Shown: positions 7,965 through 15,521 of the stretch, piece by piece
Numbering within the stretch: the first letter of the stretch is position 1
Layout of the letters: every line of letters begins with the position of its first letter
Origin: Promethearchaeota archaeon
Lineage (GTDB): Archaea > Asgardarchaeota > Lokiarchaeia > Sigynarchaeales > SOKP01
Length of the DNA stretch: 17,452 bases
Assembly: GCA_019057775.1 (NCBI GenBank)
Contig: JAHLWT010000003.1
Span: 1 to 17,452, forward strand
Reading direction: 5' to 3'
Notes under the pieces: generated by a model
Databases searched by the model: none
What the model saw: only the letters and a program-made list of their open reading frames with translations
Told to the model about the DNA's origin: nothing
Program-made: the position numbers and the translations under genes

Positions 7965-9242
7965 CTAGATTAAAAATGGAAGGATTTGTGGTCCATTTGG
8001 TAAAATTAATATTCTTGCATTTTGCCCATGTTTTTTTAGAGAGATTTTAATGGCACTTTCAACGCTTTCTGCATATTTTAAGTCAATATTACCTAATTTA
8101 CTTTCAGAAAGTTTTGAAACAACAAAAATATTAGCTTTCATGAGTATTCTTGCAAGAACTTGGATTTCCCATTGATCTGGAACGACGATTTCCTTGTTTA
8201 AGATATTTTCATGGATTTCTTTAGGGCTCATACTGGAAAATAACAAATCTCTAAATTCATCTTGCCCTATGCCGACTCCGTCAGCGCATTCATTAACAGA
8301 AATAATTGTTCCTCCGTCTTTTACACCCATTTCTCCGATGGCCATACTTTTTACTGCTTGATATAGGTTAATATCTAATGGATATCCTCCATTTCCACAG
8401 ACTACAATATCATACGGTTCATTGATTTCTCTAAAAATATGTTTCATTTGATAATTAACTAGTTTTTCATGTGTTCTTTCGATATCTCCTGCTCCGATCT
8501 GAGTTATTTGATGCTTTTCATTAATACATACATTTATTGTGAAATCCACACCAGCAAATTTATATCCTTCAATTGAATTTTTATGCATGGGATTATCATG
8601 ATAAATTCCAAACCTTGCATGCGGGGAAGCAATAAGTTCAGCTGAATGATTAGCTTGGATCGTTTCTGCTCCAGATATTCCTGGGATAATGGATTTTCTC
8701 CCCCCTGCAAATCCGAAAAAGAAATGGGGTTCAACATAACCCGTCACAATCTTTAGATCTGCTTCATAGTAGTGTTTATTGATGAAAATGGGGATGTTAT
8801 TACTTGTTTTTCCTAAGTCAATCATAGCATTTTTGTCAGTTGCAACATGATTGATAGTTTTAATTCTTTCTTTGAGATTTCTTCCTAAAATCCGTTCTAT
8901 CTCATCTTCATGAGACGGTCGATGAAGTCCTGTAGCAATCAAGATTACAATTTTATCATCAGTTATTCCATAATTATTTAATTCCTCTACAAGAGGTTCT
9001 AGGATCAAATATGATGGTACAGGTCTTGTTGCATCACTTGCAACAATACAGACATTATTTAAGTTATTCTTGATCTTAACAATTTCTTTAAGAGGTGCAG
9101 AATCAATGGGATTATTTATTGCTTCTTTAATTTTCTTGCTAGTATCTTTTATTACTTCTTGTTCAACAGGACGAAAAACAGTCACATTCCATGAAGGATC
9201 AAGATTTATCTCTATACCTTCTTTTCCATAGTCAAACTTCAC
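7965..9242 (-). CDS. larA: LarA-family nickel-pincer lactate racemase
   Basis: Member of the LarA family, which racemises lactate (some members act on other 2-hydroxyacids) with a nickel pincer nucleotide (NPN) covalently bound to a Lys. The 425 residues match the family. By motif spacing against Lactiplantibacillus plantarum LarA, the key residues are present: DATRP (D70, R73), the His of TGLHR (H107), H173 in EPHFF, the pincer Lys K183 in GFAGGRKSI, H199 in NH, and Q295/K298 in YQAVKS. All are at or within two positions of the reference numbering. The start is GTG, whose bases overlap the TGA stop of the upstream FAD dehydrogenase gene (GTGA), so the two are translationally coupled. The LarB/LarC/LarE cofactor-synthesis genes are not in the window. 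The exact substrate is not proven by the motifs. Confidence 0.92.
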   Translation of the reverse strand: MKFDYGKEGIEINLDPSWNVTVFRPVEQEVIKDTSKKIKEAINNPIDSAPLKEIVKIKNNLNNVCIVASDATRPVPSYLILEPLVEELNNYGITDDKIVILIATGLHRPSHEDEIERILGRNLKERIKTINHVATDKNAMIDLGKTSNNIPIFINKHYYEADLKIVTGYVEPHFFFGFAGGRKSIIPGISGAETIQANHSAELIASPHARFGIYHDNPMHKNSIEGYKFAGVDFTINVCINEKHQITQIGAGDIERTHEKLVNYQMKHIFREINEPYDIVVCGNGGYPLDINLYQAVKSMAIGEMGVKDGGTIISVNECADGVGIGQDEFRDLLFSSMSPKEIHENILNKEIVVPDQWEIQVLARILMKANIFVVSKLSESKLGNIDLKYAESVESAIKISLKKHGQNARILILPNGPQILPFLI

Positions 9243-10984
9243 TTCTTCTCACTTTTTTTATGAATTATTTCTCTTGCTTTTTCAAAAATTTCTATAGTAT
9301 TAACTCCAGCTGGACATTTTGTTTGACATAATCCACACAATGAACATGTGTGCAATATTTTGCTAATTAAATCCGTGAGTTTTAGCTCACCATAGACCAA
9401 TCCATTTAAAATACTTAAACGACCTCTTGGGCTATAAGATTCTAATGTATATTCAATGCGTGATGGACACGAAATACAAAAACCACATCGCATACATTTC
9501 ATTTCTAAGATTTTATCAGACTGATTTTTTAAAGTTCTTACTTTCTTTTTGCTTTTTAAAGAGACTAAATCTCCTTTCCCAATCCCGGGATTTAAGATCA
9601 TGTTCGGATCAAATAGTTTTTTGATTTGGCTCATTAATTCAATAACTTCTGGAGCATGTTCAAGTTTCAAGTAAGGAGTTTTAATTTTTCCTATTCCATG
9701 CTCACCAGTTAAACTCCCACCAACTGGCATAATTATTTCTTTATAAAGGTAATCTAATGCTTTTTCAAAATCTTTTACATCTTGTTCATCATTTTCATTA
9801 AATAAAAATGTAGGGTGTAAATTTCCCTCCATATGGCATAATATGGCTACTAGCAAGTTTTTAGCATTAATTTTTTTTGGAATTTCTTCGATTTTATGAA
9901 TGACATCCGCAAAATCAGAAATTTGGATGGTGCAATCTTCAACACAAGTATTTGGTCTAATTCGCGATAAAGCAGGAAGGTTAACTTTTCTTGCTAGAAT
10001 AAGCCGCTCTCGTTCCTCCTCATTCATGGCAATTTTATGGAATATTGGATTTTTTTGAATAATTAAATCTAATATGATTGCGAAAGTTTGATCAACTTCC
10101 TCTATCGAGTTTCCATCGGTTTCAGCTAATAAAACATATCCATTTGGAAAATCTAAGAATTCTCCACCTAAAAATTCAGAAACCGCTTTTAAAATAAGCT
10201 TATCCATAAACTCTAATAAATTTGGCACAATTCCATTTCTCCTCAGTTCAAGTACAGCATCTTTTAAATCTTCAACGTTTTCGAAGATGAATATTCCAAG
10301 TTTTCTATGTTTTGGAAATGGTATTATCCTCAACCCAATTTTTGTAATAACTCCTAAAGTTCCTTCAGAACCAACAAATAAATCTTTTAAATTGTAAGAA
10401 GAAACGGATTTTAAAACCTTTGACCCTAAACTCATTATTCGCCCGTCTGGGAGTACAACTTCAACATAGAGTACATAATTTTTAGTAACACCATATTTGA
10501 AAGCTTGTATCCCTCCAGCATTACTAGCCACCATTCCACCAATAGTAGCAACGGAGCTTGAGCCCGGATCTGGAGGAAAAAAATAACCATATGGTTTTAA
10601 GATATTGTTTAAATCATCACATATTACTCCTGGTTCTACCTCAACAATATTGTTTTCTATATTTATTTCAATGATTCTATTCATTTTGCTTAGATCTAAA
10701 ACGATCCCCCCATAAGGAGTTAAAGAACCAGATGATAAACTCGTTCCACTACCTCGAGGTACCACAGGTATTTTATTTTTATTCGCAATTTTTAGAATCT
10801 CAGAAATGTGTGTCTTATTTTGGGGTATAATAATTAAATCTGGAATCCAATCCTTATTAAATATTGACCCTCCAAAAGCATAGGTCCATCTGATTTCATA
10901 TTCATCAAAAATAGCCTCCTCTCCCACAATTTCCTTTAATCTCTCAAATTGTGGTTTAGAGATTTTGTTATAATTTCGTTCCAT
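9239..10984 (-). CDS. glcD: GlcD-type FAD 2-hydroxyacid dehydrogenase with fused Fe-S domain
   Basis: Oxidises a D-2-hydroxyacid (D-lactate or glycolate in relatives) to the 2-oxoacid with FAD. 581 residues, in order: FAD_binding_4 (about 1-215) with PRGSG (76-80), PPDPGSSSVATIGG (137-150) and GSEGTLG; FAD-oxidase C-terminal domain (about 220-470) with HMEGNLHP (384-391) and GEHGIGK (from 427); then a ferredoxin-like domain with cysteines C497, C500, C503, C506 and C547, C550, C553, C557. There is no CCG (DUF224) domain, so electrons must go to a partner not seen here. Two details differ from the usual pattern: the metal-site motif is one residue shorter than HxGDGNLH, and the first cluster is C-x2-C-x2-C-x2-C. 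It starts at an ATG with a TATA box 27-36 nt upstream. As first gene of an operon with larA, a lactate/2-hydroxyacid role is the best inference. Confidence 0.92.
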   Translation of the reverse strand: MERNYNKISKPQFERLKEIVGEEAIFDEYEIRWTYAFGGSIFNKDWIPDLIIIPQNKTHISEILKIANKNKIPVVPRGSGTSLSSGSLTPYGGIVLDLSKMNRIIEINIENNIVEVEPGVICDDLNNILKPYGYFFPPDPGSSSVATIGGMVASNAGGIQAFKYGVTKNYVLYVEVVLPDGRIMSLGSKVLKSVSSYNLKDLFVGSEGTLGVITKIGLRIIPFPKHRKLGIFIFENVEDLKDAVLELRRNGIVPNLLEFMDKLILKAVSEFLGGEFLDFPNGYVLLAETDGNSIEEVDQTFAIILDLIIQKNPIFHKIAMNEEERERLILARKVNLPALSRIRPNTCVEDCTIQISDFADVIHKIEEIPKKINAKNLLVAILCHMEGNLHPTFLFNENDEQDVKDFEKALDYLYKEIIMPVGGSLTGEHGIGKIKTPYLKLEHAPEVIELMSQIKKLFDPNMILNPGIGKGDLVSLKSKKKVRTLKNQSDKILEMKCMRCGFCISCPSRIEYTLESYSPRGRLSILNGLVYGELKLTDLISKILHTCSLCGLCQTKCPAGVNTIEIFEKAREIIHKKSEKK

Positions 10985-11010
10985 TTTTAATGGTCTTATG
11001 ATTCTAAGTT

Positions 11011-11020
11011 TAATATATTA
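11011..11020 (-). promoter_or_regulatory. TATA box of the glcD-larA operon
   Basis: Palindromic TAATATATTA lies 27-36 nt upstream of the glcD ATG on the minus strand. No SD follows it, so a short or absent leader is likely. Confidence 0.45.
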
Positions 11021-11212
11021 TCTTAAACGACTTTAGATATCTTTTATTCTTTTAGAAATTATAATAAAATTGAAGTTTTATTTTACAAACAATGGCCATC
11101 TACTTCTAACGTTTTTATCATTTTACTAAAATTTTTCTAATAAAATCACAATTATAATATTATCTTAAATTATAAATGTTGAAAAGATCAAATTTCATAA
11201 AAGCGATGTTAC

Positions 11213-11626
11213 TTGGGAAAAATTATTAGAGATATCTGGATTTTAACTGAAAGTGGTGTAACCCTATTTAGTCGAGTGATAGATCCAAGAGTAAATCCCC
11301 AAATTTTCGGAGCTCTTATTAGTGCTTTAAATATATATGCTGAAAAATTAATGGATGGGGGGATATCTAATTTCACACTTAGTGATATTCGGTTTGTGAT
11401 TATTAAAAGGACACCTCTTCTATTTGTCGCAAATGCCTCGAATAAAATAAAAAACAAAAAGGTCACAGCTGAGTTGAGAGTTATTAGCGACCAATTTTTT
11501 AAAACTTATTCTCGAGATGTATTAGACAATTGGGATAGCGATGTCTCGTTTTTTAATAACTTTAAGAATCTAATTGATGATTCTTTAGATGGAACTGCTA
11601 AAAAATTTCAAGAATCCTTTTGGTAA
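11213..11626 (+). CDS. Longin-like domain protein (Asgard-type small protein)
   Basis: 137 residues with the pattern of a longin domain, a fold used by eukaryotic trafficking proteins and abundant in Asgard genomes. Two N-terminal strands around an SG turn (IIRDIWILTESGVTLFSRV) are followed by a helix with ALISALNIYAEKL, a strand before DIRFVIIKR, a strand TPLLFVANAS, then a helix (AELRVISDQFFKTY). The C-terminal 40 residues are helical and acidic/aromatic. There is no membrane segment, so it is a soluble cytosolic protein, perhaps an adaptor or a partner of a small GTPase; that role is inferred only from the fold. The start is TTG, the only in-frame start codon after an upstream TAA, without an SD. 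An ATG at 11206 is out of frame. The next gene encodes a C-terminally anchored protein. The fold assignment is by pattern, not by a computed profile match. Confidence 0.65.
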   Translation: MGKIIRDIWILTESGVTLFSRVIDPRVNPQIFGALISALNIYAEKLMDGGISNFTLSDIRFVIIKRTPLLFVANASNKIKNKKVTAELRVISDQFFKTYSRDVLDNWDSDVSFFNNFKNLIDDSLDGTAKKFQESFW

Positions 11627-11654
11627 GTTTAATTTATATTGGGTTAAAGGTTCC

Positions 11655-11668
11655 AATTTTTTCATTTT
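11655..11668 (+). terminator. Possible T-rich terminator after the longin-like gene
   Basis: A T6 run and a further T4 run about 30 nt past the stop codon, without a stem. This is a weak call in such AT-rich DNA. If real, the next gene is transcribed separately. Confidence 0.3.
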
Positions 11669-11747
11669 ATAAGCGAAAAGAATTTAAGAAAAATTGAATA
11701 TTAAATATTGATACCAAATAAGAAATAAATGATAAATTGAGAAAATT

Positions 11748-12044
11748 ATGAACGAATCTGATAAAACTGATAACTTTCTTAGGAAAGATAAGAAATTACT
11801 TTCATCTGATAGCCTAGATTATGCCATAAAAAATCTTTCACGACCTCGTTTTTTGGGTTCGATTCATTTAAAAAATGCCGTTAACCCGAGTTTTAACCCT
11901 ATTGAACACTTTGTTGATAAAGCTCTCGATTTAAGACTGACAAAATCGTTAAAAAGCACGATCTTGAACCCAATCACTAAGGCATTAATTATTCTAGCAA
12001 TTGTATTCAATATCTTTTGGTTTCTATTGGTTTATCTTATATAA
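11748..12044 (+). CDS. Small C-tail-anchored membrane protein, unknown function
   Basis: Not recognised. 98 residues: a polar, charged N-terminal region (NESDKTDNFLRKDKK), a middle region with a possible amphipathic helix (PIEHFVDKALDLRLTKSLKS, 51-70), and one hydrophobic segment at the extreme C-terminus (77-98, ending VYLI then stop). No residues follow the membrane segment and there is no N-terminal signal. This is the layout of a tail-anchored protein, with most of the chain facing the cytosol. It starts at an ATG; the upstream GAGAAAAT is a poor SD. It follows the longin-like gene by about 120 nt on the same strand and precedes the glpA-like operon by about 180 nt. Confidence 0.65.
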   Translation: MNESDKTDNFLRKDKKLLSSDSLDYAIKNLSRPRFLGSIHLKNAVNPSFNPIEHFVDKALDLRLTKSLKSTILNPITKALIILAIVFNIFWFLLVYLI

Positions 12045-12207
12045 AGGATAAAAATAGTTTAAGAGATAAGCCAGAAATATTTGATATTTAATCTACCACT
12101 AATAATGAAAAAATAATTATATCCTATGAAAATTTTTTAAAAGATATTTAAATTTTTTAAGATTAGATTCTATATTCATAATACGTAGTTATTGTAAATA
12201 CCAAATT

Positions 12208-12213
12208 AAAGGT
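12208..12213 (+). promoter_or_regulatory. Shine-Dalgarno site deciding the TTG start of the glpA-like gene
   Basis: AAAGGT lies 10 nt before TTG 12224. That TTG opens directly into the FAD-binding strand (IYDIIIIGGG), leaving no room for a later start. Confidence 0.45.
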
Positions 12214-12223
12214 AAATATAGCA

Positions 12224-13696
12224 TTGATCTATGATATAATCATTATTGGAGGCGGTGTTACCGGATGTAGTATAGCTCGCACTCTTTCCAAATATAATTT
12301 AAAAATATGTCTTTTGGAAAAAGAAGCGGAGGTTGCTTCAGGAACAACAAAAACCAATTCTGGTGTGGTTCACGCAGGGTATGCTTCGTCAAGGGAATAT
12401 GTTAAGCGTTATTTGTGTATCAGAGGGAATAAATTATATAATCAAGCAGTAAAAGAACTAAATTTTCCTTTTAAGAGAATAGGTTCTTTTATAGTGGCAT
12501 TAGAAGATAGTCAGATTAAAAGTTTAGAGGAATATCGAAAAAAAGGCACAGAAGACGGTATACAGGGCTTGGAAGTTATACTTGATAAAAAAAAAATAAA
12601 AGAGATGGAACCAAATCTCACTGATGAAGTCGTAGGAGTGTTGCATGCTCCAACTGCTGGTCTTGTGAGTCCTTATGAATTGACTTTTGCTCTAGCCGAA
12701 AATGCAGCAACGAATGGAGTTAAATTCTTCCGGAACCATGAAGTGGTTAAGATCAAGCATCAAGATTATATATTCACAGTTAGAACTTACCAAGGTGAAT
12801 TCCAGGGAAAAAACCTAATAAATGCTGCAGGTCTTCACGCGTCAAGCATTTCAAAGATGTTAGGGTTGGACTACTTTAGTATAATGCCAAGGAAAGGTGA
12901 ATATATTCTTTTTGACAGAAACACCCTTCAATTGAATAAAATCTTATTTCCTTCTCCTACGAAAGTTTCAAAAGGAATATTAGTGTGCCCTACATTGCAT
13001 GGAAACACATTTGTTGGTCCCAATGCCCAAAATATAACTGATCGAGAAGATACATCAACCACAACGGCAGGTTTAAAAGAAATTTTAGAAGGAGGATTAA
13101 AACTTGTACCTAATATTCCTGCAAGAAGTTCTATTAGGAATTTCGCAGGTTTAAGGGCTGTTCCTGACACTTATGATTTTATCATTGATAATACTGATGT
13201 TTATGGCTTTATTAACGTAGCTGGAATTTTATCCCCTGGATTAACAGCAACTTTTGCGATTGCTGAAAAAGTAGTCGAATTCCTTGAATTATTAGGCATA
13301 GAATTACACATAAAAGAGGATTATAATCCTATAAGACTAAAACCAGAACGATTTAAAGATTTCACTAAAGACCAGCTTGATACAAAAATACAAGAAAATC
13401 CCGCATGGGGAAGAATCATATGCCGATGCGAATTCATTCCAGAAAAAGAAATAATTGATGCAATTAATGCTCCTGTAGGTGCAAGAACCATAGATGGTGT
13501 AAAATTCAGATGTAGACCAGGCATGGGAAGGTGTCAGGGAGGATTTTGTCGCCCCCGTGTAATAGAAATATTATCTCGAGAGTTAAATGTTGCATATGAA
13601 GAAATCACTAAAAGAGGAGAAGACACAAATATCCTTATTGGTAAAACAAAAGACTTCATTCTAAAAGACATTTTGAGGGGTGATAGTGAACAATGA
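12224..13696 (+). CDS. glpA: GlpA-like FAD dehydrogenase with BFD [2Fe-2S] domain
   Basis: FAD-dependent dehydrogenase of the DAO fold, most likely oxidising glycerol-3-phosphate to dihydroxyacetone phosphate. 490 residues: Rossmann FAD site GGGVTG (9-14), acidic residue in LLEKE (about 33), NSGVVHAGY catalytic-domain signature, PRKGEY, and a C-terminal region with ILSPGLTATFAIA. After a linker comes a bacterioferritin-ferredoxin-like (BFD) domain with C400-x-C402 and C437-x4-C442, ligands for a [2Fe-2S] cluster; C430 is an extra nearby Cys. Its stop overlaps the next start by ATGA (13693-13696), and the downstream flavoprotein and DUF1667 genes complete a trio known from anaerobic bacteria and archaea annotated as type II glycerol-3-phosphate dehydrogenase. 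L-2-hydroxyglutarate oxidase-like enzymes share the fold, so the substrate is inferred from context. It uses a TTG start backed by an SD. Confidence 0.85.
   Translation: MIYDIIIIGGGVTGCSIARTLSKYNLKICLLEKEAEVASGTTKTNSGVVHAGYASSREYVKRYLCIRGNKLYNQAVKELNFPFKRIGSFIVALEDSQIKSLEEYRKKGTEDGIQGLEVILDKKKIKEMEPNLTDEVVGVLHAPTAGLVSPYELTFALAENAATNGVKFFRNHEVVKIKHQDYIFTVRTYQGEFQGKNLINAAGLHASSISKMLGLDYFSIMPRKGEYILFDRNTLQLNKILFPSPTKVSKGILVCPTLHGNTFVGPNAQNITDREDTSTTTAGLKEILEGGLKLVPNIPARSSIRNFAGLRAVPDTYDFIIDNTDVYGFINVAGILSPGLTATFAIAEKVVEFLELLGIELHIKEDYNPIRLKPERFKDFTKDQLDTKIQENPAWGRIICRCEFIPEKEIIDAINAPVGARTIDGVKFRCRPGMGRCQGGFCRPRVIEILSRELNVAYEEITKRGEDTNILIGKTKDFILKDILRGDSEQ
13677..13684 (+). promoter_or_regulatory. 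Strong Shine-Dalgarno site of the second operon gene
   Basis: GGGGTGAT, containing GGTGAT, the classic archaeal anti-16S match, lies inside the end of the glpA-like gene, 8 nt before ATG 13693. It supports reinitiation at the ATGA overlap. Confidence 0.6.
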
Positions 13697-14991
13697 AAAA
13701 ATATGATATTGATGTTGCTATTATTGGTGGTGGATCAGCTGGAATGGCAGCGGCAATTGTAGTAAAAAAAGCCGGATTAGATGTTCTAATTATAGAGAGA
13801 GATCGTGAGCTAGGAGGGATTACATTACAATGTATCCATAATGGATTTGGACTTCATGAGTTTAAGGAAGAACTTACTGGACCGGAATATGCTCAGAGGT
13901 TTATCAATGAAGTAAAACAATTAGAAATTCCTACTAGATTAGATACTATGGTAATTGAAATTACAGAGGATAAAACTTTATATGCTGTAAATAATGATGA
14001 AGGACTTATCGAAATAAAATCGAAAGCAATAATACTAGCTATGGGTTGTCGTGAAAGGACAAGGGGAGCAATTAATATTCCTGGTTTTAGACCCGCTGGG
14101 ATATATACAGCAGGTCAAGCTCAAAGGTTTGTAAATATTGAAGGGTATTTACCAGGTAGAACATATGTGATTTTAGGAAGCGGGGATATCGGAATGATAA
14201 TGGCGCGTCGGTTAACTTGGGAAGGATGTCAGGTGAAAGCTGTTGTCGAGATACAACCTTATGTGAGTGGATTGATAAGAAATCAAGTACAATGTTTAGA
14301 AGATTATGAAATTCCTCTAATAACTAGTTATACAATAACAAAAATTCATGGAAAAGATAGAGTTAAAGGGATTACTATCTCAAAAGTCGACAGAAATTTC
14401 GATCGCGTAATTGGTTCTGATAAATTTATTGAATGTGATACTCTCTTGTTGTCAGTAGGCTTAATTCCTGAAAATGAATTATCTCGAGAAGCGGGTGCTG
14501 AAATTTCTGGAATGGGTGGTCCTATAGTAGATAATAATTTGGAGACCACAATTGGTGGTGTATTTGCATGCGGGAATGTCTTACAAGTTCATGATTTAGT
14601 AGATTTAGTAACCGCTGAAGCAAAACGAGCTGGTTTAAATGCTGTAGAATATGTTAAAGAACGATTAGGGGTTCACATTGAAAAGAAGGAACAAATCAAC
14701 TGTATTGCTGGCGATAACGTGAAATATATAAAACCAGATTTAATCAATAAATCTGACGTATCTAAAGATATTGTTTTTACTTTTCGAGTAAAAAGACCGG
14801 ATAGAAGAATCTTAATTCAATTTAAAGATAATAACAATAAGATATTATATAAGAGAAAAAGAAGCTACGTAATTCCTAGCGAAATGATTGAGTTGAAATT
14901 AAATCTAAGTGAATTGAAAATAGATTTGAATATCCATAGAATAGAAGTTGAAGTTATTCCTCGACCAGAGGTTCTTATTGAAGATGAATAA
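13693..14991 (+). CDS. NAD(FAD)-dependent flavoprotein of a GlpA/GlpB-type complex
   Basis: 432-residue pyridine-nucleotide-disulfide-oxidoreductase-fold flavoprotein. The N-terminal FAD site is DVAIIGGGSAG (7-17), followed by LIIERDRELGGI and the family signature GGITLQCIHNGFGLHEF. LAMGCRERTRG is the ATG-like hinge, a second Rossmann site (VILGSGDIGM) binds NAD(P)H, and a C-terminal FAD motif ends in GGVFACGNVLQVHDLVD. Residues from about 340 form a charged, beta-rich extension. It has no CxxC redox-active disulfide at the thioredoxin-reductase position. As the second gene of the trio it probably passes electrons between the GlpA-like subunit and a nucleotide or other carrier. The start overlaps the upstream stop (ATGA) and has a strong SD. 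Confidence 0.88.
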   Translation: MKKYDIDVAIIGGGSAGMAAAIVVKKAGLDVLIIERDRELGGITLQCIHNGFGLHEFKEELTGPEYAQRFINEVKQLEIPTRLDTMVIEITEDKTLYAVNNDEGLIEIKSKAIILAMGCRERTRGAINIPGFRPAGIYTAGQAQRFVNIEGYLPGRTYVILGSGDIGMIMARRLTWEGCQVKAVVEIQPYVSGLIRNQVQCLEDYEIPLITSYTITKIHGKDRVKGITISKVDRNFDRVIGSDKFIECDTLLLSVGLIPENELSREAGAEISGMGGPIVDNNLETTIGGVFACGNVLQVHDLVDLVTAEAKRAGLNAVEYVKERLGVHIEKKEQINCIAGDNVKYIKPDLINKSDVSKDIVFTFRVKRPDRRILIQFKDNNNKILYKRKRSYVIPSEMIELKLNLSELKIDLNIHRIEVEVIPRPEVLIEDE

Positions 14992-15000
14992 ATGTAAAAA

Positions 15001-15005
15001 GAGGT
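15001..15005 (+). promoter_or_regulatory. Shine-Dalgarno site deciding the TTG start of the DUF1667 gene
   Basis: GAGGT lies 8 nt before TTG 15014. This supports initiation at TTG, which leaves 20 residues ahead of the first cluster cysteine. Confidence 0.5.
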
Positions 15006-15013
15006 AATACATA

Positions 15014-15418
15014 TTGTCTACAAAAGCTAATGAAATTGATCAAGAACTTCCCGAAGGATTTAAAGATATAAGATGCATTATTTGTCCTACAGGCTGCCTT
15101 GTACATGTTGAAAATATTAATGGCGAACTGATAATTGAAGGCCATTCATGTAAGCGTGGAGAAGTATACGCAAGAGAAGAATTTATTGCGCCAAAAAGAA
15201 TTCTTACGACAACTATGCGAGTAGAGAACGGTTTTTTACCTTTAGTTCCTGTTCGATCTGATAAACCAATTCCTAAGGATAAACTAATAGAAACTTTGAA
15301 AGAAATTGCTAAAAGTCAGCCTAAAGCTCCTATAAAAATGGGAGATATTCTCATTGAAAATGTGCTTGAATTAAATATTAATATAATTGCTAGTAGAGAC
15401 TTAATTAAGATTAAGTAA
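15014..15418 (+). CDS. DUF1667 family Fe-S protein, third subunit of the glp-type operon
   Basis: 134 residues matching the DUF1667 family. C21-x2-C24-x3-C28 (CIICPTGC) and C46 have the spacing of the N-terminal [4Fe-4S] site of molybdopterin oxidoreductases. CKRGEVYAREEF and PKRILTTTMRV, with PLVPVRSDKPIPKDKL, are the typical family body. No catalytic domain is present, so it is probably a small electron-transfer or structural subunit of the GlpA-like/flavoprotein complex. It begins 22 nt after the preceding stop, with its own SD and a TTG start, so it sits in the same operon. The C-terminal segment after about residue 100 is family-like but not diagnostic. Confidence 0.88.
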   Translation: MSTKANEIDQELPEGFKDIRCIICPTGCLVHVENINGELIIEGHSCKRGEVYAREEFIAPKRILTTTMRVENGFLPLVPVRSDKPIPKDKLIETLKEIAKSQPKAPIKMGDILIENVLELNINIIASRDLIKIK

Positions 15419-15436
15419 ATTAAAATCTTCTACCAA

Positions 15437-15452
15437 ATTTTCTATATTTTTT
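15437..15452 (+). terminator. T-rich terminator of the glp-type operon
   Basis: T4 then T6 runs about 20-35 nt past the DUF1667 stop, without a stem. It fits an archaeal T-tract terminator and separates the operon from the methyltransferase gene. Confidence 0.35.
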
Positions 15453-15492
15453 ATGCTATTCGATATTAATTATATTATTCATCTTATTCAGG

Positions 15493-15500
15493 TATAATAA
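15493..15500 (+). promoter_or_regulatory. TATA-like box of the methyltransferase gene
   Basis: TATAATAA lies 22-29 nt upstream of ATG 15522. The bases between are almost all A, with no SD, suggesting a leaderless transcript. Confidence 0.4.
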
Positions 15501-15521
15501 AACAAATTTAAAAAAAAAAAA

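Noticed and set aside
11209..11466. Minus-strand 85-codon frame over the longin-like gene
   Set aside because: The plus-strand frame has a coherent longin pattern; the antisense frame shows no recognisable domain.
11860..11880. GGGTTCGATTC resembling a tRNA T-loop
   Set aside because: The flanking bases cannot pair into a T-stem, no acceptor or anticodon arm is found around it, and it lies inside the tail-anchored protein gene.
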